Shown: positions 10,702 to 22,187, numbered from the stretch's first letter. The stretch is 64,000 nucleotides of DNA from Anaspis maculata (GCA_949128115.1 OX421966.1:57843416-57907415), one strand, 5' to 3'. Notes: generated by a model from the sequence alone, not told the origin. Numbers and translations are program-made.

Positions 10702-11248
10702 TTGACTTCTGATGCGACTAAAAAAGTTGTTGACGGGAATCGGTTTTATTCTATTTTTTTCGTCAAGTAGAAACTCTTCCAAATAGAAAATGTACAGGCA
10801 TTGCTATCAAATTTTGAAAATTTCCAAAAAAAATTGAAAATTTTCAATTTTGATTTTTAAAAATTTAAAAACCAGATAGCATCGACAATGCATCTTTCCT
10901 CAAGGAAGTCGCATGCCAAATTTGAACTTTTTAATTTAAAAAAAAGGTACCAAAAATTATTTCTACTAATTCACTTTTTCATGTCTACGAGAAATCATTT
11001 TTGGTACCTTTTTTTTAAAAAAATAAAAAGTTCAAATTTGGCAAGCGACTTTATCAAGGGAAGATGCATTGTCGATGCTATCTGGTTTTTGAATTTTCAA
11101 AAATCAAAATGAAAAAATTTCAAATTTTTTTGGAGATTCTCAAAATTTAATAGCAATGCTCATACATTTTCTTTTTTGAAGAGTTTCTACTTGACGAAAA
11201 AAATAAAATTAAACCGATTCCCGCTAACAACTTTTTTAGTAGCATCAG
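10702..11248. repeat. Foldback X, copy 2
   Basis: Same family as 9837-10372, centred near 10980. Its arms share the GACTAAAAAAGTTGTT outer word and the GCATGCCAAATTTGAACTTT inner word. It is adjacent to foldback Y. Confidence 0.75.
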
Positions 11249-11255
11249 AAACCCC

Positions 11256-11601
11256 TTAAGGACGGCATTTCTTACTGTTTTTTTCTTTAAACGTGAGTTT
11301 CATGAAAACCAGTGGAGTAGGAGGATTGAAAAAGAAGGGTAATCTAAAATCACGTCTGAAAACGTATAAATATTTCAAAATTCGAAAAGCTCGAATTTTT
11401 TTTCAAAATTTTCACATATTTTTCGAAAAAGGAAATTCTCTTGCCGGCCCAGATTTGAATAACTTTTTTTTGTTACATTTTTAGCTGCTCAGGTTTTTGG
11501 CAGAAACTCACGCCACAAGAATCTATCTGTTTCTCTTTCGCTCTGCAGCTAATCCGCAGTCTGTTTCAGCCATTTTGTGTGCTAAGAAATGCCGTCCTTA
11601 A
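11256..11601. mobile_element. MITE with AAGGACGGCATTTCTTA ends
   Basis: The ends near 11256-11275 and 11583-11601 are reverse complements (AAGGACGGCATTTCTTA). The AAGGACGG start is shared with the element at 58691-59226, which has AAGGACGGAGTT ends. This suggests one family whose terminal octamer is conserved. No open frame of interest. Confidence 0.55.
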
Positions 11602-12321
11602 TCGCAGCCGATAATTTTTTTCCATTTCGTTCCATTCGTTGGTTTACATGCTGTCTTGCCACTAAGTTTCCCGCCTTTTTTTCGTCAAGATAATATCACA
11701 GGTACAACCTCAAATGATCAAGCGTGGAATGATTGCCTAGCAAAACAATTAGGATCATTATAGACCTTCTCATATAGGCGGTTCCCTTTGCTCGCAGCTC
11801 GTGCGCAGGTCTTCAAGTATACAAGCTCACTGGTTCAATTGGCTGTTAAACCTGAAGCGCTTTATCGATCGGGCTGGTTGCATGAACTCGACCAATGACG
11901 GCGCCAATTAGGTGAACCTGCGCCCCGAGGACCCCCGGTAAATGAGAATAGTTTTAGTGATTAAATTAGTACATTACATACCAAGGTTGTAAAGAATGCT
12001 ATTGTATCATTCACAACCGTGGTTTATACACCTAGTATTTTTTTACTACTAGCAAACATTAAATTCTGATTTGTAACGATTCTTAAGAAAATGAAATGTG
12101 ACAGGAGGTTCATAATGTAACATGTCAGCCTACTGGTTGTGAAAAATTACTTCATGACCTTTAACAGGTCAATAATGACACTTCACAGCTAGTAGTGAGA
12201 AAATCTAAATAGGTATTATATTTTTGTAATATGAGAACAAACGAGATGGAAGTTATTTGGTAATTAGAAGGATGTTGCCAAAGTGTTTCAACTTGATGAC
12301 TGAGTGCAATATCATGTCGTA
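11602..12321. other. Non-coding stretch
   Basis: No gene or RNA recognised. A weak inverted pairing (CGTGCGCAGGT near 11800 with ACCTGCGCCCCG near 11915) may be another decayed element. Confidence 0.35.
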
Positions 12322-12608
12322 TACAGGGTGATTCGTGAGTGACCTTACATACTTGAATGGCAGATGAAAAACTTCAAGGCAAGTCAAGATCCACAGAAAA
12401 AAAATTGCGTTCATTAGTCGGCAAAAATTCGACCCTCGCGTGCTTGCTAGACTCGCGTAGCTCTGTAATCATTCTCCCCACTCTATACCTCTGGCCTCTG
12501 GTGCTAGCCGACCCGATCTGTCAAATCTTGCGTATGCCCACTGAAACACAAAATCCTCATGAAAACTCAAGTCACTCATAAGTAAGGTCACTCATGAATC
12601 GCCCTGTA
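12322..12608. mobile_element. MITE with TACAGGGTG ends, 27-bp TIR
   Basis: The terminal repeats 12322-12348 and 12582-12608 are near-perfect complements beginning TACAGGGYG. The whole element is 287 bp and non-coding. The TACAGGGTG start is shared with the 588-bp element at 22188-22775. Confidence 0.75.
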
Positions 12609-12884
12609 ATTTTCAGTTGTTTCCGTCCGAAACACTCTGTGACACTAGCGGCTTTATTTTGCCTGTAAGCTGTAAGATCGTAATCCAACATCCAACACCA
12701 CATCAAACCAATCAGTGAACATTTTTTTCATCATGATTCAGACTTTCGAGGAAAAAAAGCGCCTAACACAAAATCACTTGAGTCAAAGCAATTATTTGAT
12801 ATCGTCAGTTAAAAGTCGTCTCGACTTCACCTCATCAATAAGTTTGATATTTTTGATGAAAAATTCATCTTTGGTGCTTTGTTA

Positions 12885-13252
12885 TACCGAGAGTTCATAA
12901 ATTAAATGGGTCAAGGGTGCCTGTGAATTCAAAAACGTCTGTCGAAACTAGCGTCATCCTCTTGTTATAAATTTGTCAAACTTTATTGACAAGTTACGTC
13001 CCATATTATTGATTTCTCATCTGCCATAAGCGCACGAGAATACTTCAAGCTCGGAAATACTCCTCGATCATGTAGGTTTTGTGCCCTGCCGTGAAAAACA
13101 CATTTAAAATGTTCTGAAAACGAAAACTGCGACTGGTTTGACAAATTACAATAACCAAAAAATTACAGACATCAAATGAACGATGCTAGTTCCGACAGAT
13201 GTTTTTAAACTCACAGGCGCCCTTGACCCATTTAATTTATGAACCCTCGGTA
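12885..13252. mobile_element. 368-bp foldback MITE
   Basis: The arms begin TACCGAGAGTTCATAAATTA and end with its diverged complement. Pairing extends about 70 bp inward through GGGTCAAGGG and its complement. Non-coding. Confidence 0.7.
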
Positions 13253-13364
13253 CTAGGTTGCTTCGTCTGCCAGCCCAGTGTCACTATAGTGACACTCAAA
13301 GATAAAATTGAACTGTCAGCAAGATTTAGTAGTCATCCACTGATGGATTCAGTGCTATAGGTTG

Positions 13365-13604
13365 GTAGAGTTGACGGCACACCACAGGGACCTGTGGGCG
13401 GAGCCTGACTGCGCGAACTTAGTTCATCTGGTGGTGCACCTAGATTTGCAGTGGGATTTTAGGTTTGCCTGTGACTGGGTGATGGTCCACAACTCCAGCT
13501 GACGGTGTTGCTTCCCCTATTTCAACACAAGAACTCGTTCAAAACGATTTTTGTTTTTCTGTTTAGCCCCGCCCACAGGTCCCTGTGGTGTGCCGTCAAC
13601 TATA
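13365..13604. mobile_element. 240-bp MITE with about 40-bp TIRs
   Basis: The ends contain TTGACGGCACACCACAGGGA and its exact complement, then CCTGTGGGCGG/CCGCCCACAGG. The arms are GC-rich compared with the surroundings. No coding capacity. Confidence 0.75.
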
Positions 13605-15198
13605 CATTGGAATTGTTCCTTTGTTGATTTTGCTAATTCGAATAACTCAGACAGGCATCAAGTCTAATCAGGTCTGGAAAAAGGAGTAAAATGTCTGAAA
13701 ATATGTTGACAATTGGAAACCATCGTAGGTGATCCACAATGAGCGAACAAAAAAACCTACGATTTCACAACAATCATATAATATGCAGATGAATTGATAG
13801 CTTCAGCAGCTTTGCAGGCATTTACAGAAAAGCAAGAAATCCATAAACCTTTGAAGAAAACCTCGAAGAAAACACTATTGGGTGCCATTATAATAGGCTT
13901 TCTCACCGCCACCAATTGACACCCTACACCACCTGTATACACGTCAAGTTGGTCATGCTTTTTGATACCTATTTCATAATCTGTTATCACTCACCAATAT
14001 TTTCTTGGTGTTCATTCACTCTCATCTTAAAATTTGTCAGTACATCATTTAGAAGATCTGGGAAATTTGCAGGGTCATCTTCTGTTGTGAAGTTGCGGAA
14101 AGTTGGAAAAGATACATTCAAATGTTGTTCAAGTCATTTAAACCCACTTTTGCATCCACTTTTGTTTGATTGTTTTTTACTTTTTTGCTTATTGTTCATT
14201 CTTTTTTGTTGATAATACTCAACCATAGTTCATCAACTTTTGTTTTTCCATGCAGTAGATCAAATAAGTAACTTACACTGTTACATGCGGTTTTTTTTTA
14301 ATTAATTGTGTTTATTTTTGTACCTATTTATTAAAAGACTCTTCAGTATAGCTGCTGTTATTTTTATTTTGTTAGCTGCGCTTCAGGACCTAAACTGGTG
14401 CTTCAGCTATAATAATACTTTCTCAACCTTGGTATACTACTGAATTGAAAATGATTTACCCAGTTGAGAATTTGAAAAAGTATTATCACTGAGTTGTTAC
14501 AACTACTTTTTATGGAATGTTACGGTTGAGCTGTATAAAAGTATGTACAGCCAAACTCGGTTCAGGTAGCCCTGAGCTCATCCTTGATTCAAGCAATTAT
14601 AGCGCCCAAATTTCAGGTGGAACTTGAACTGGATTTCCAGTTTCAACAGACAGAACTGCTTTCATTAGTTTTATTTATAAAACTACTCTTGAGCTTACCC
14701 TGACACAGATGAATTTGGAAAAAAAAAGAATGTGTCAGTAGTACTTATGTGTTGAATACATTATGCTCAAGAATATCTCAAATTATAAAGAAAAGGTTGC
14801 CAGTTGCCTGGTATCTAATCAATTATTACGAGTCGGTGGGCACATCGCAAATTCTTCAGATCCCCTGGACTTCAGTCCCTGATCTCCAAGAAATGTGTCT
14901 CATCTTGTCTTGTGAGCTTGTGTAGGTCTCGACTTCTCAAACAGACGGATGTGATGGTAAGAAGTTGGCCGGTGGCTGGCTTTGCTCTAATCTTGGGGGA
15001 TGTTAGTCCCTCATTGAACTGAATGGTGTGTACAGCTTTTCTTTGTTAAGTACTAACAATGATGAGCACTGATTTTAGGTGCTTCGCACGTAAGTACAAG
15101 TAGTGGTATCTAGCATGCAGAATTTAAAAAAAAGGCAACTTAAAGCAATGGTCATTCAACATGATTGTGATTTGTGAACTACACCTTTTCCAGCTATA
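13605..15198. other. Long AT-rich interval without recognised genes
   Basis: Small open frames are present on both strands but none has a recognisable domain, codon signature or splice context I trust. No clear long inverted repeat was seen. Confidence 0.35.
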
Positions 15199-15795
15199 GT
15201 TTAGAAAACTTCAGATGTATTTCAGAAAATATGAAGTGTATTTCAGATTAACCAAATGTATTTCAGAAATTGCCAATGTATTTTAGAAAACTTTAGATGT
15301 ACTTCAGAAAATATGAAATGTATTTTAGATTGACGAAATTTATTCGAGATATTACCAAATGTATTTTAGAAAAAAATAAAATGCATTCCAGATCCACGAA
15401 GTTAATTGGAGAAATTGCCAATTGTATTTTCGAAAACGTTAGATGTATTTGAGATAAGATGAGATGTATTCAAGATATTATAAAATTTATTTCAGATTCA
15501 GATAATTTTTTCAGGGTAGAACAGTGATGAAAAACAAACGTTGTTGAGGAAAACGAACTCCAAATTCTCAACTACAATTGGCGGTTTCTCATTTACAATT
15601 CACGTTTTCTAAATTACATATCTCTATTTTGAGATTTATTTGGTATGTTCTCGACTACATTTGAATATTCAATTATACGACAACTGGCAAATTCTAAACT
15701 ACATTTCTCAAATTTGAAATACAATTGGTGTTTTCTCAAATACATATCACTAATCTAAACTACATCTAATATTGTCGCAAATACAGTTCGAAATG
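15199..15795. repeat. Degenerate short tandem repeat in two opposed blocks
   Basis: From 15199 to about 15515 a unit of roughly 20-24 bp with core ATGTATTTCAGAAAA repeats about a dozen times with drift. From about 15557 to 15795 the same unit runs in the opposite orientation (core TTTTCTAAATTACAT). The two blocks flank a short spacer, so the locus is a palindrome made of tandem repeats. Non-coding. Confidence 0.7.
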
Positions 15796-15958
15796 GTGTA
15801 GAACAGAATTTTGATACAGTACACCTGTCACAAAAATATTACAAGGTAGGGCCAAAAAGCTCCCAAAAATGAGAGCTTTACAATGGCTACATCCTCTATC
15901 ATGTTGTATCTCAAGACCTCAAGAGAAAAAGTAATATTTGATTTGGTAAGGGCGACTC

Positions 15959-16378
15959 TTAAAGCGGCTTCACAGAGCTTCGACGTGTCGCCGGCGACAG
16001 TTCATGAACCAATAGGGAACCAGAATAGGATATATTCCCCTCTGTCGCCCACCCTTTCCATTTGGTGTCGCTGTGTAGTTAGAATTTTCCAACTTCACAA
16101 ACCATGTCGTGTGTCGCTGGGTGGTTATAGTGTGTGATTTGCCTTAATCTTCTTCACCAGTATAGTGATGTTGTAAGCAGTAATTGGTGCATGTTCGCCA
16201 TCACTAAATATCAACAATTATGCGCTTCTGTTTTTATTTTGATTGTCGTCCAAGTTTGCGAACGACACCAACGTTCACCGTCTTCTGTCTGTCGGCGAGG
16301 ATAGTTGTGATGTCATTTTCAAAATCGGTGGAGGAATGTCGCCGGCAACACGTCGATGCTTTGTGAAGCCGCTTTTAA
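15959..16378. mobile_element. MITE, family C copy 1 (TGTCGCCGGCGACA)
   Basis: The arms are TTAAAGCGGCTTCACAGAGC and its near complement at 16349-16378. Just inside lies the self-complementary word TGTCGCCGGCGACA (one base changed on the right). A shorter copy of the same family is at 61679-61873. Non-coding. Confidence 0.7.
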
Positions 16379-16940
16379 CGTGGGGGCATTCAAGTATCAA
16401 GTAATTTTCCATTTGCTCCTTTCGTTGGGTAGTCGCTTTCTTCAAGTATCTAAAAAAAAAATAATCAAATATCTAAAAGCAGTACCTACAGCAGTAACTT
16501 TTAGCACGCCACTGTGAAACAGGCCAATTTTTGTAATTTGGAAAAACTGTTTTCAAGGGTTTCTGTAAAATTTAACTGAAAAAATCTGTGTTAGAAAACA
16601 AAAGGGTCGACCTTAACCTCACAAATATTGACAACTCATTTTGACTGCGAGACGCAGGATGGTATTTAGTAATAAGCAATGGGACCACACCCTGACATGC
16701 AAATACCCTAGTGCTCTAGCTTTCTCTCTCTCTATACCCTCTCGCTCAATGACTTGGCTTTCGTCACTCTCTGGGTAACCAGATCCCAGGTCTCTCTAAT
16801 AAAAAATGGCACCATTTTATGTCGCAAAAATGCAGTTCAAAAATTATACACTGTGGCGCTGGAATCTGGGGACGGCTCACAGGAAACTGTAATTTTGCTC
16901 AAAGGATAGAACTCTGTAATTATTCATGGTTCAGATCTGC
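16379..16940. other. Non-coding stretch
   Basis: Nothing supported here. It contains a CT-rich simple tract near 16715-16745. Confidence 0.35.
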
Positions 16941-17091
16941 GGCCCGTCTCATAAAACTACAAACGGCATGACACATTACATACAAATGACAAATTACAAA
17001 TGTATAACCTTGACGACAAATTGTTGCAACAATGGGTTACCAAGACTACACACACTTGTAAATTGTCGTTTGAACTTTTATGAAACGGGCC
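16941..17091. mobile_element. 151-bp MITE
   Basis: GGCCCGTCTCATAAAACTAC at the left end pairs with a diverged complement at 17067-17091. It is short, non-coding and typical in size for a MITE. Confidence 0.6.
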
Positions 17092-17375
17092 CCTGATGAT
17101 GCTTTTATGCCATGCTTTCTGCATGAACTTTTATGTGAACGAGGTGTAACGGAAACGATCATATATTTGTATTTTTTCTAAGAAACATCGATACATAATT
17201 ATATCAAAAGGAAAAGGTAATGGGGGAACCATTTAAAAATATCTACTATCAATATGGCAAGCATGTGAATCCAATTTTGCCACGAATTTTGCACGAAAAC
17301 CAATACTCTGATGGGAGGGAAATTTGCATCGAATTTCTTCGTCCGTAATAAGCATTGGTCGATATTCGGGTGCGT

Positions 17376-18005
17376 TTATGTCTTCGATCGTGGGTATCTG
17401 TCGGTGAGCAGGTGAGGTGAAACATGGCTGTCAATGGGGCTTCGCTTGTCTTGAGGCTGTCTGAGCACGATCTTCTCAGCTCCAGTCTCATTCGTTTTCC
17501 TTATCTTTGATGGGACCTCCACCTCCCTTTGGTCAAACGATTCATGCTGTTTCGAAAAAGTGGTGAGAACTACATTCTCCTTCCATTTTGGAATGCTCCT
17601 CTTAATCACCTGGAAGACTGTTCCATCCGAAAGCTCTGTTGTGAAACAGATACCGTTCAATGTCATCATCTCTAAAATGTAGTTCGTAACAGGGATCACC
17701 TTTGTAAACCTTTCCTCTCGATGTCAGGGGTCTACCTTGCCTCCTGATGGCATTCCTCCATTCACAAGCCATTTCGTCCTTTAACAAGGCAAAACGTTAA
17801 ACAGATACTATTATGATAAGAATAAATATATCATAGAGGAACCAAGAGAGTCGGATCGGAGCCCCACGTATAGTAGGTACAAAGTTTATACAGTTGAACT
17901 TACTGCGTGAGGTCGGAACATGCTCCGGCATTTTTGGCCACTTTTCCTCAACCGGGCCTTCTCATTTCCATTGGAGCTTGTGCACCCTGGCGCACAGCAA
18001 GACAC
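17376..18005 (-). pseudogene. THAP-domain gene relic, two exons, frameshifted
   Basis: THAP domains are C2CH zinc fingers that bind DNA and sit at the N-terminus of P-type transposases and of domesticated host regulators. On the minus strand, exon 1 (18005-17904) reads VSCCAPGCTSSNGNEKARLR and continues to MFRPHA, then meets a consensus donor, GTAAGT. After an intron of 125 bp, exon 2 begins at 17778 behind an AAG acceptor and reads DEMACEWRNAIRRQ, in phase. This gives the expected CxxxxC, F-x-P and conserved Trp. CYELHFRDDDI supplies the last Cys and His, but with three residues between them where the family has two. Near 17640 the frame shifts; the other frame continues with LSDGTVFQVIKRSIP. 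There is no ATG directly before VSCC. It is likely a decayed gene or transposon 5' end, or a gene with an unseen first exon. Confidence 0.65.
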
Positions 18006-18224
18006 GGTGAAGGAATAAAGAAGGAATTTACCTACTCCTAGTTTTGTTACTGTCATCACAAGCAAATTGAATCAGTCACTTTGACAAATAATGACTAATT
18101 CCAAAATTTGCCACACGAGCGCAAGCAACAGTGGACGGCTCCCGGAATTTTCACGACATAAAAGTAGCACACATTTGAATGCCTCGATCAGTCTCCTTAT
18201 CTCTAACCTCCATGTCTGCAGTAT

Positions 18225-18350
18225 AGAGCAGGAGCCGCGTCTCGCGTTGCCATGGTTACGGCACATGTTTTGCGCGGGTACATCCCGGCATCACCGCATC
18301 GGCGGTGGGCGCCGAATGCGGAGCCCAAGACGAACTTCTTCGACCGTGCG
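18225..18350 (-). promoter_or_regulatory. CpG-rich, promoter-like block with an X-box-like palindrome
   Basis: This block stands out in the AT-rich window for its many CG dinucleotides. It contains GTTGCCATGGTTAC (about 18247-18260), one base away from the RFX X-box type GTTRCCATGGYAAC. It lies about 230 bp upstream of the first recognisable THAP exon, which runs away from it on the minus strand, so it could be that gene's promoter. The activity is pure inference. Confidence 0.3.
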
Positions 18351-18352
18351 AT

Positions 18353-18804
18353 CGCTTAGAATTATTTTGTTAAAAAACCAAATCTTTGGAATAAGTATAA
18401 TTAATGGAATGCATTCCATGTCTTCCTACCAATAAAAATTTCTTGCCACCTTTAGCGTTGGGGGGCGCCGCCCTTGAGCCCTCCCTCACCAGCCGCCACT
18501 GTCAGAGAATCTACCTGTATGTGATTATTTTATCTTAGAGGATGAGGCTGCGACGGACAATCCAATTTCCAATAATCTACTTAGCGATTATCTATGCTGG
18601 AGTAGCTTCCTGATATAGTTGGAACTGCATGACTAATCCACCAAGGACTGGCGCAATAGATGCTTGTTGGACGCGTTAGACTCTGGACTCAATCTTGCCT
18701 TAGCCGATAAGCACAGTTTGCGAGAACCCACTGAACCAATTAGATAGTAAATTGTGTATGATCGTCAGTCGGTTAGACTTGTAAGTACTTATTATTTATT
18801 TTGG
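18353..18804. other. Non-coding stretch
   Basis: A short GC-rich hairpin around GGGGGGCGCCGCCC (about 18459-18472) is the only structure noted. Confidence 0.35.
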
Positions 18805-19056
18805 TAATTGTTGACGACCACTACTTCTCGACTTCAGCGACCAACTTTTCACGGTAGGTAGACACCACCACAACATCACGTTCGTCGACCGTAGTTTCCT
18901 GGGGAAACCACTATTTCCACTGTAAAATGCCCCTTCTTTCCATTACTTGTCCTACGACGTAAGTACATGCAAGATGGCAGCGTCCTATATAGCTATTCAA
19001 GTGGTTGCCTAACTCTTAGAAAATGCTAGTCGAGAAGTAGTCGTCGTCAACAATTA
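18805..19056. mobile_element. 252-bp inverted-repeat element
   Basis: The arms of 28 bp, TAATTGTTGACGACCACTAC and onward at 18805-18832, pair with 19029-19056 with one or two mismatches. Non-coding interior. Confidence 0.65.
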
Positions 19057-19532
19057 CCTTTATTTTTTTTCAACAATGACGGATTAATCATCACCTGCTT
19101 ATTACTAATTAATTATTATTAATGAAATCACTGTTCAAACCCTCGGATGAAGAAAGACGCCAATGTTGACCCCCAGAGCATGTTTTTTTGGAATAATTTG
19201 GAAAGTAGCCGAAATTTTGGTCCGATAATTTTTGTATTTTTTGAGCTTTCTTGCAAGTTTAACAACCTCTCATGTTTTTCAATCAAGGTGTCCCATCAAA
19301 TAACTATAATACGAGGTAAGCATACCTATAGCACTTTTTTCTCTCTCTGGGGCCCGTATGATTTCCTAGATTGCATAGTACCCAAGTATAAATTGAGGAA
19401 AAACCGAGGGAAAAACATAACAAAATAGTGGTTTGTGAGAAACGTGGCGACATATTCTAGTCACAAATTATAAATTTTCGTAAACTTTTATTATAGGTTT
19501 ACAATTTGGAAATTATTTTTGATATTTTAACA
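19057..19532. other. Non-coding stretch
   Basis: A 93-residue plus-strand frame at 19147-19428 shows no recognisable motif and I do not call it. Otherwise empty. Confidence 0.3.
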
Positions 19533-20757
19533 TTTAGTATATTGGAAATAGAATATCTGCTGAAATCAATTTCAAACAGAAACGATTATTTCACCATGGC
19601 TAGCTTTCAGTTCCCTCTTCAACATATCAAAAGTCCTCAGCTCTGGGACTGCTAGAAATTAGTGTACAGGGTGAAAGTTTATTATTTTTCATTGCTTCCT
19701 TTTTTTCTTGAAAAACTGATGACTGGAAAGAACGGTTTTAGGCTAGTCTGATAGGCCATAGTCTTCCAATAAACACATAAGAAATATACCACCCAGCAAC
19801 TGCTATGTATCAAGTTACAGGGTGAAAACTATTTTTCATCTTTTTTTTTTCTTGGTGGAACTGATCTAGGTTTAAGCCGGTTCCAGTTCTTTTGCAATCT
19901 AATAATGTCATGAGCATATGAGCATATGAAAAGAATACATCTCTGTAACTGCTGCTTTTCAATTTACAGGGTGAAAAGTCATTTTCACGTTTCAATTTTT
20001 TTCTTGGTGAAATTGGCTTGAACGTGAAGTTTCTAGTCGAACATATCCAAATAATACATTTCTGCTACAGCTACGTTTTTCTTTACAAATTTGAATGTTT
20101 GGGTATATTTGGGTAAATTGCATCAAAAATTTGAGAAATCTTGAAACGCAACCAAGCATTTAAATTTGTAAATAAAAACGTAGCTGTAGCAGAAATGTAT
20201 TATTTTGATATGTTTGACTAAAATCCTCAAATTTACAGAAGAATCAGTCGCAATTGTTGTGTGAACCGATTTCATCAAGAAAAAAATTGAAACGTAAAAA
20301 TGACTGTTCACCCTGTAAATTGAAAAGCAGCAGATGCAGAGATGTGTCCTTTTCATATCTTCAGTATGACATTATAAGCTTGCAAAAGAACTAGAACCGG
20401 ATCCAATTTAGATCAGTTCCACCAAGAAAAAAAAAGAAGATGAAAAATAGTTTTCACCCTCTTACTTGATACTCAGCAGTTGATGGGTAGTATGTTTCTT
20501 ATATGTTAATTGGAAGACTATGGCCTATCAAACTAGCCTAAAACCGTTTTTCTCGGTCATCAGTTTTTCAAAAAAAAAAAAATTAAAGAAAAATAATAAA
20601 CTTTCACCCTGTATACTGATTTGTAGCAGTCCCAGAGTTGAGGACTTTTGATATGTTGAAGAAGGAACTGTAAGCTTGCCATGGTGAAAAAATCGTTCTC
20701 AGTTTGAATCAATTCCATCAGCAGAGCACCTAATTTTTTCTATTTCCAATATACTAA
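19533..20757. repeat. 1.2-kb palindrome whose arms are tandem repeats
   Basis: The outer ends TTAGTATATTGGAAATAGAA (19533) and its complement (to 20757) define arms of about 610 bp meeting near 20145. Within the left arm the word CAGGGTGAAA recurs near 19668, 19821 and 19969, a period of about 150 bp. The right arm mirrors it with TTTCACCCT near 20309, 20453 and 20603. Each unit also carries the run TTTTTTCTTGGTGGAACTGA. A head-to-head inversion therefore followed tandem amplification. No coding frame is supported. Confidence 0.75.
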
Positions 20758-21029
20758 TTTACTACTTTCAAAAAATGAACACTAACATTTGAATAATGAT
20801 GCACACAAATAATCCTTTTTGATTGAAAAAAGCTGAAAGGTGTGTTGATCTGATGTTTTTAAAGTTTCGAAGCTTAACATATACGATCCCTTTTGACTTC
20901 TGTTGGTCACTCGATTGGTCATATGTGTTTGAAAAAAAAGGTTGATCATCCGACGGTTGAAATTTGAGACTACCGAAAGCGAAAAATCTAAGCGAGAATC
21001 TAAGTAACAGATACTTGAACCTTCATACC

Positions 21030-21196
21030 TAGGGTCATCTACAGCGAACGAGATTTTGACGTGCCAAGTTTTGAAGGTATGGATATGGCCGCGACTCCTG
21101 ACAAGAACGATGGGTCATCTCGGAACACAAAAGATGAAGTTTCTGAACGTCGTCCATCCACATCGACTGCTACTAATGTTGACTCAGAGGCACAGG
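21030..21196 (+). CDS. Exon-like hydrophilic open segment, unknown
   Basis: After an ATACCTAG that could be a splice acceptor, an open frame reads a Ser/Thr/Asp/Glu-rich, protein-like segment including MDMAATPDKNDGSSRN and SERRPSTSTATN. It reaches GCACAG|GTGATT, a weak but usable donor. No domain is recognised. It could be an exon of a repeat-encoded or host protein, or chance. Confidence 0.25.
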
Positions 21197-21640
21197 TGAT
21201 TCAAGAATTATTGTTGAATGATTATTTTACCTGCCTACTCCTACCTGATTCATGAAATTTCTCCTGTCCGAGAGCACTACATTAAAAGAAAAGAAATTAC
21301 AAGTATAGACGCCGCGCCGGTAGGATGCCGGGTGCTATATGCCTAGATAAGTAGGTACTTCACGTTACCTCCAAGTAAACAGATGGACGATTGCAACAAT
21401 CCACCCAAGAATTTGGAGCGTTTCTGAAATGGAATATGGAATAGCTCCAAAAAAATTGCGTACCTACCTAGCGTATATTTGACACCCACGGCGGACTATT
21501 CTGAGGGACTTTCCCCCTCCTCCCCGCTTCCAACCTAGGAAATGAGCCTTAGAATGTAGTAACACTCGCTAGTGATGTAGATTTACCGGCTAAAAATATT
21601 TTATGCAGTTTTACCGGATTTTTTTCCGGAAAACTATCGG
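21197..21640. other. Non-coding stretch
   Basis: No gene, RNA or clear inverted repeat seen. Confidence 0.3.
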
Positions 21641-21670
21641 GCTAAAAAAGCGAAAGAAAAAAATACTTAC

Positions 21671-21810
21671 AAATGACATTGCCGGCTTGATCTCGCCTTG
21701 GCCTCCACTTTGATACCAAATAAGTCACATATTTTATTTCAGTAATTTTATAATAGCTATTTTGCATATTTTCGACATTTTCATCAGAAGTAGTATCTTC
21801 CGAGACTTCT
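21671..21810 (-). CDS. Exon-like segment with strong splice donor
   Basis: On the minus strand, an acidic then basic segment (SEDTTSDENVENMQNSYY and later SKWRPRRDQAGN) runs up to a consensus donor, GTAAGTA, at about 21670-21664. Upstream is a pyrimidine-rich tract with AG choices near 21811-21815. Its length (about 46 codons) and composition suit an internal exon. No family is recognised and no matching neighbour exon is visible within 2 kb. Confidence 0.3.
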
Positions 21811-21861
21811 TCAAGTAAGAAGGTAGGAAAATACCCAAAAAACACAAATATAATAGTATGT

Positions 21862-21978
21862 TACATACCGAGGTGGAAAGCGTCTCATTACAGCCAAGGG
21901 ATTCAATATGTTACCAAGGCCTGCCGAGGTGAGATCGAATCCCGTAGGCTGTAATGACGCTTTACTCCGCGGTATGTA
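21862..21978. mobile_element. 117-bp hairpin element with a B-box-like word
   Basis: TACATACCGAGGTGGAAAGC at the left pairs with its diverged complement ending GCGGTATGTA. Between the arms lies GATCGAATCC, which fits the RNA polymerase III B-box consensus. This suggests a small tRNA-related or MITE hairpin. Confidence 0.55.
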
Positions 21979-22187
21979 TAGGACTTTATTCACAATGACC
22001 CAGTTCAAATGCAAATGATTGGCTTTAATTGAAGTTTCTCACGGCAAACGTTTTTATCAGGTAGGTAGGCATAGGAAACCTTTTCAAACAACGCATCCAT
22101 CAACACTCCGCGCTCCGCGACAGCTGTTTAGATCAGATCACCTATCTTCATACGTCACTTTCGGCCCGTGGTCAAAGACACACAAAG

